Assembly: GCA_017556565.1 (NCBI GenBank)
Contig: JAFYMQ010000208.1
Span: forward strand, 1-7,750
Length of the DNA stretch: 7,750 nucleotides
From: Clostridia bacterium
GTDB lineage: Bacteria > Bacillota > Clostridia > Oscillospirales > Butyricicoccaceae
Direction of reading: 5' to 3'
The notes under the pieces are model-generated. The model ran no database searches, was not told where the DNA came from, and saw only the letters and a list, made by a program, of their open reading frames with translations. The position numbers were made by a program, and so were the translations under genes. Shown here piece after piece: positions 6,304 through 7,750 of the stretch (positions are counted from its first letter, which is position 1; every line of letters begins with the position of its first letter).

Positions 6304-6915
6304 ATGACTATAGGACAAAAACTCAAGCAGCTCCGCGAGCAAAAAGGCTTAACGCAGGAAGTTGTAGCCAAGCATCTGGGCGTTGCTACCCAGACTATTT
6401 TCAAGTACGAAAAAGAGATCGTTACCAACATCCCCGCCGCCAATATCGAAAAGCTTGCCACACTTTTCGGTGTTTCGCCGTCCTCACTTTTGGGCTGGGA
6501 TAATATTCCCAATATCATTCCCGTAACCATGCGCTCTTACCCGCTGCTGGGTGATATTGCCTGCGGCAAGCCTATCGTTGCAGACCGCAAGTACGACGCT
6601 TTTGCCGCCGCGGGGTTTGAGGATACCGTGTCTTTTGCATTGAGATGCAAGGGCGACAGTATGATCAATGCCCGCATCTTTGACGGAGATATAGTCTTCA
6701 TCCGCGAGCAGGACATGGTGGCAAACGGCGAGATCGCCGCCGTTGTCGTAGGCGAAGAAGCCACCCTCAAGCGTGTCTACTACTACCCCCATGAGCAAAA
6801 AATGATCCTTGTGTCCGAAAATCCCGCCTACCCGCCCCTCAGCTATCAGGGTGCGGCTCTTGACGAGATACGCATACTTGGCAAAGCCGTGGCTTTCCAG
6901 TCCGAGATCAGGTGA
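6304..6915 (+). CDS. CI/LexA-like phage repressor (XRE HTH plus S24 autoprotease)
   Basis: A 203-residue transcription repressor that should bind the operators just upstream and keep the divergent head operon silent. The N-terminal XRE-type HTH is at residues 4-63: IGQKLKQLREQKGLTQEVVA, then KHLGVATQTIFKYEK. The C-terminal half is a LexA/CI/UmuD-type S24 peptidase: a Cys87-Gly88 cleavage site in GDIACGKP, nucleophile Ser119 in KGDSM, then DGDIVFIRE, and catalytic Lys156 in ATLKRVYY. Cys-Gly, as in UmuD, is an accepted variant of the usual Ala-Gly. All parts needed for RecA-stimulated self-cleavage are present, so SOS induction is likely. The ATG at 6304 is preceded by GGAGAGGTGA about 8 bases away; an upstream TTG extension lies inside an operator and is rejected. 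Its last codons form the SD of the mgtE-like gene. Confidence 0.92.
   Translation: MTIGQKLKQLREQKGLTQEVVAKHLGVATQTIFKYEKEIVTNIPAANIEKLATLFGVSPSSLLGWDNIPNIIPVTMRSYPLLGDIACGKPIVADRKYDAFAAAGFEDTVSFALRCKGDSMINARIFDGDIVFIREQDMVANGEIAAVVVGEEATLKRVYYYPHEQKMILVSENPAYPPLSYQGAALDEIRILGKAVAFQSEIR
6910..6915 (+). promoter_or_regulatory. Ribosome binding site for mgtE inside the repressor stop
   Basis: AGGTGA comprises the last codon (AGG) and stop (TGA) of the repressor and lies five bases before the ATG at 6921. No promoter or magnesium-responsive leader fits between the genes, so mgtE translation here should depend on the repressor transcript. Confidence 0.65.
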
Positions 6916-6920
6916 CGAAT

Positions 6921-7691
6921 ATGGATACCGCTATGCTTATAAGCACGGTCACAAGGCTGATCGCAGACAAAAAGTGGGCCGCTCTCAAGCTCGAGCTGTC
7001 TCAGCTTGAGGCTATAGATATTGCCGACTGTCTGTTTGCTCTGTGGGATGATGAGGAGATAGGCGACGATACTCTGGCGCTTATTTTCCGCGTATTGCCA
7101 AAAGAGCTGGCATCCGAGGTATTCTCCGAGCTGGACAATGATATGCAGCAGGTGCTGGTGCAGGCATTCAGCGACAGTGAGCTGCGTGAGATTATGAGCG
7201 AGCTGTATCTGGACGATGCCGTTGATATTATCGAAGAAATGCCCGCCAACGCGGTCAAGCGACTGCTTCAGGCGGTGGATTCCGACACACGCAAGACCAT
7301 CAACCACCTGCTCAACTATCCCGAAAACAGCGCGGGCAGCATTATGACCACCGAGTACGTGTCACTCAGACCCGATATGACGGTTGCCCAGTCCTTTGAG
7401 CGGATACGCAAGACCGGTGTGGACAAAGAAACCGTCTACACCTGCTACGTTCTGGACGGCAGCAGGCGGCTTGTGGGCATCGTCACGGTCAAGGATCTGC
7501 TGCTCGCAGACTATGAACAGACGGTAAGCGAGATAATGGAAGACCACGTCATCTCGGCAAACACCCTGACCGATCGCGAAGAGGTGGCGCACACCCTGAG
7601 CCGATACGCATTCCTCGCTCTGCCTATCGTGGACGGTGAAAACCGACTGGTTGGTATAGTCACGGTCGACGATGCTATCGACGTTTTGTAG
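6921..7691 (+). CDS. mgtE: MgtE-like magnesium channel, cytosolic part only, ended by an in-frame amber stop
   Basis: MgtE is a Mg2+-gated magnesium channel: an N domain, a CBS pair that senses Mg2+, a plug helix and five membrane helices, usually about 450 residues. Here 256 residues cover only the N domain (about 1-133, with LYLDDAVDIIEEMP) and the two CBS domains (about 140-195 and 203-256). The junction YPENSAGSIMTTEYVSL (133-149) is the family signature, and both CBS domains contain the LVGIVTV strand. TAG at 7689-7691 stops the frame right after DDAIDVL, where the plug helix should begin; the same frame then continues with MgtE-like sequence. As read, the product lacks all membrane helices and could not transport. 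The ATG at 6921 is preferred over GTG at 6912 because AGGTGA (6910-6915) lies five bases upstream, inside the repressor's last codons. It could be a nonsense-mutated pseudogene, a sequencing error or a soluble regulatory form. Confidence 0.85.
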   Translation: MDTAMLISTVTRLIADKKWAALKLELSQLEAIDIADCLFALWDDEEIGDDTLALIFRVLPKELASEVFSELDNDMQQVLVQAFSDSELREIMSELYLDDAVDIIEEMPANAVKRLLQAVDSDTRKTINHLLNYPENSAGSIMTTEYVSLRPDMTVAQSFERIRKTGVDKETVYTCYVLDGSRRLVGIVTVKDLLLADYEQTVSEIMEDHVISANTLTDREEVAHTLSRYAFLALPIVDGENRLVGIVTVDDAIDVL

Positions 7692-7750
7692 GAAGAAACA
7701 ACCGAAGACCTGGAAAAAATGACCGCTATCACCCCCTCCGAGCGCTCCTA
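7692..7750 (+). pseudogene. Continuation of the mgtE reading frame after the amber stop
   Basis: In the same frame as the preceding gene, the 19 codons after the TAG read EETTEDLEKMTAITPSERS. This is what follows the second CBS domain in intact Firmicute MgtE proteins: the plug helix leading to the first membrane segment. No frameshift is needed. The natural residue at the stop would be Gln or Glu, each one base from TAG. The frame stays open to the window edge. Confidence 0.7.

Noticed and set aside
6900..6925. Phage attachment site at the repressor-mgtE junction
   Set aside because: No direct repeat partner, tRNA gene or integrase is visible in the window, so an att call cannot be supported.
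7689..7691. Genetic code with TAG read as Gln, as in some gut phages
   Set aside because: It fits the codon and the lack of TAG stops elsewhere, but none of the phage genes contains an in-frame TAG, and recoded phages usually carry many in structural genes. One TAG in a cellular-type gene is better explained by mutation or error.

Overview
The window reads as the head and packaging end of a temperate siphovirus-like prophage, or a phage-derived element, in a low-GC-type Gram-positive bacterium, most likely a gut clostridium of the Ruminococcus/Oscillospiraceae kind. That guess rests on strong AGGAGG-type ribosome binding sites, an N4-gp56-type major capsid protein of the form common in clostridial prophages, a Prp-type cysteine protease and a Firmicute-like mgtE gene. 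The rather GC-rich codon use does not fix the genus, and no RNA gene is present to settle it.

Layout. Positions 1-6072 are one tightly packed minus-strand operon, read right to left: a small coiled-coil protein of unknown role (6072-5761), terminase small subunit (about 5789-5262), terminase large subunit (5278-3818), portal (3805-2183), Prp-like maturation protease (2164-1805), scaffold candidate (1808-1278) and major capsid protein (1260 to beyond the left edge). Genes overlap or lie within 20 bases of each other, so they are probably co-transcribed. Together they form a complete procapsid assembly set: packaging motor, portal vertex, scaffold, protease and shell.

Positions 6073-6303 are an AT-rich divergent control region. 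It holds five copies of a 16-17 bp near-palindrome built on TTAACTTGTnnnGTTAA, a good minus-strand sigma-A promoter whose -35 lies inside one copy, a weaker plus-strand promoter whose spacer lies inside another, and a GC-rich hairpin in the leader of the structural operon.

Positions 6304-7750 run on the plus strand. A CI/LexA-like repressor (HTH plus S24 self-cleaving domain) comes first. Its last bases contain the ribosome binding site of an mgtE-like magnesium-channel gene. mgtE has an in-frame amber stop at the end of its cytosolic regulatory part, after which the frame continues with recognisable MgtE sequence to the window edge.

How it may work: in the repressed state the repressor binds the operators, shuts the structural promoter and controls its own. 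After DNA damage, RecA-stimulated self-cleavage would free the promoter and express the head genes. Placing the late head operon directly against the repressor, with no early, integrase or replication genes between them, and coupling the repressor to a cellular-type transporter gene, are the unusual features.
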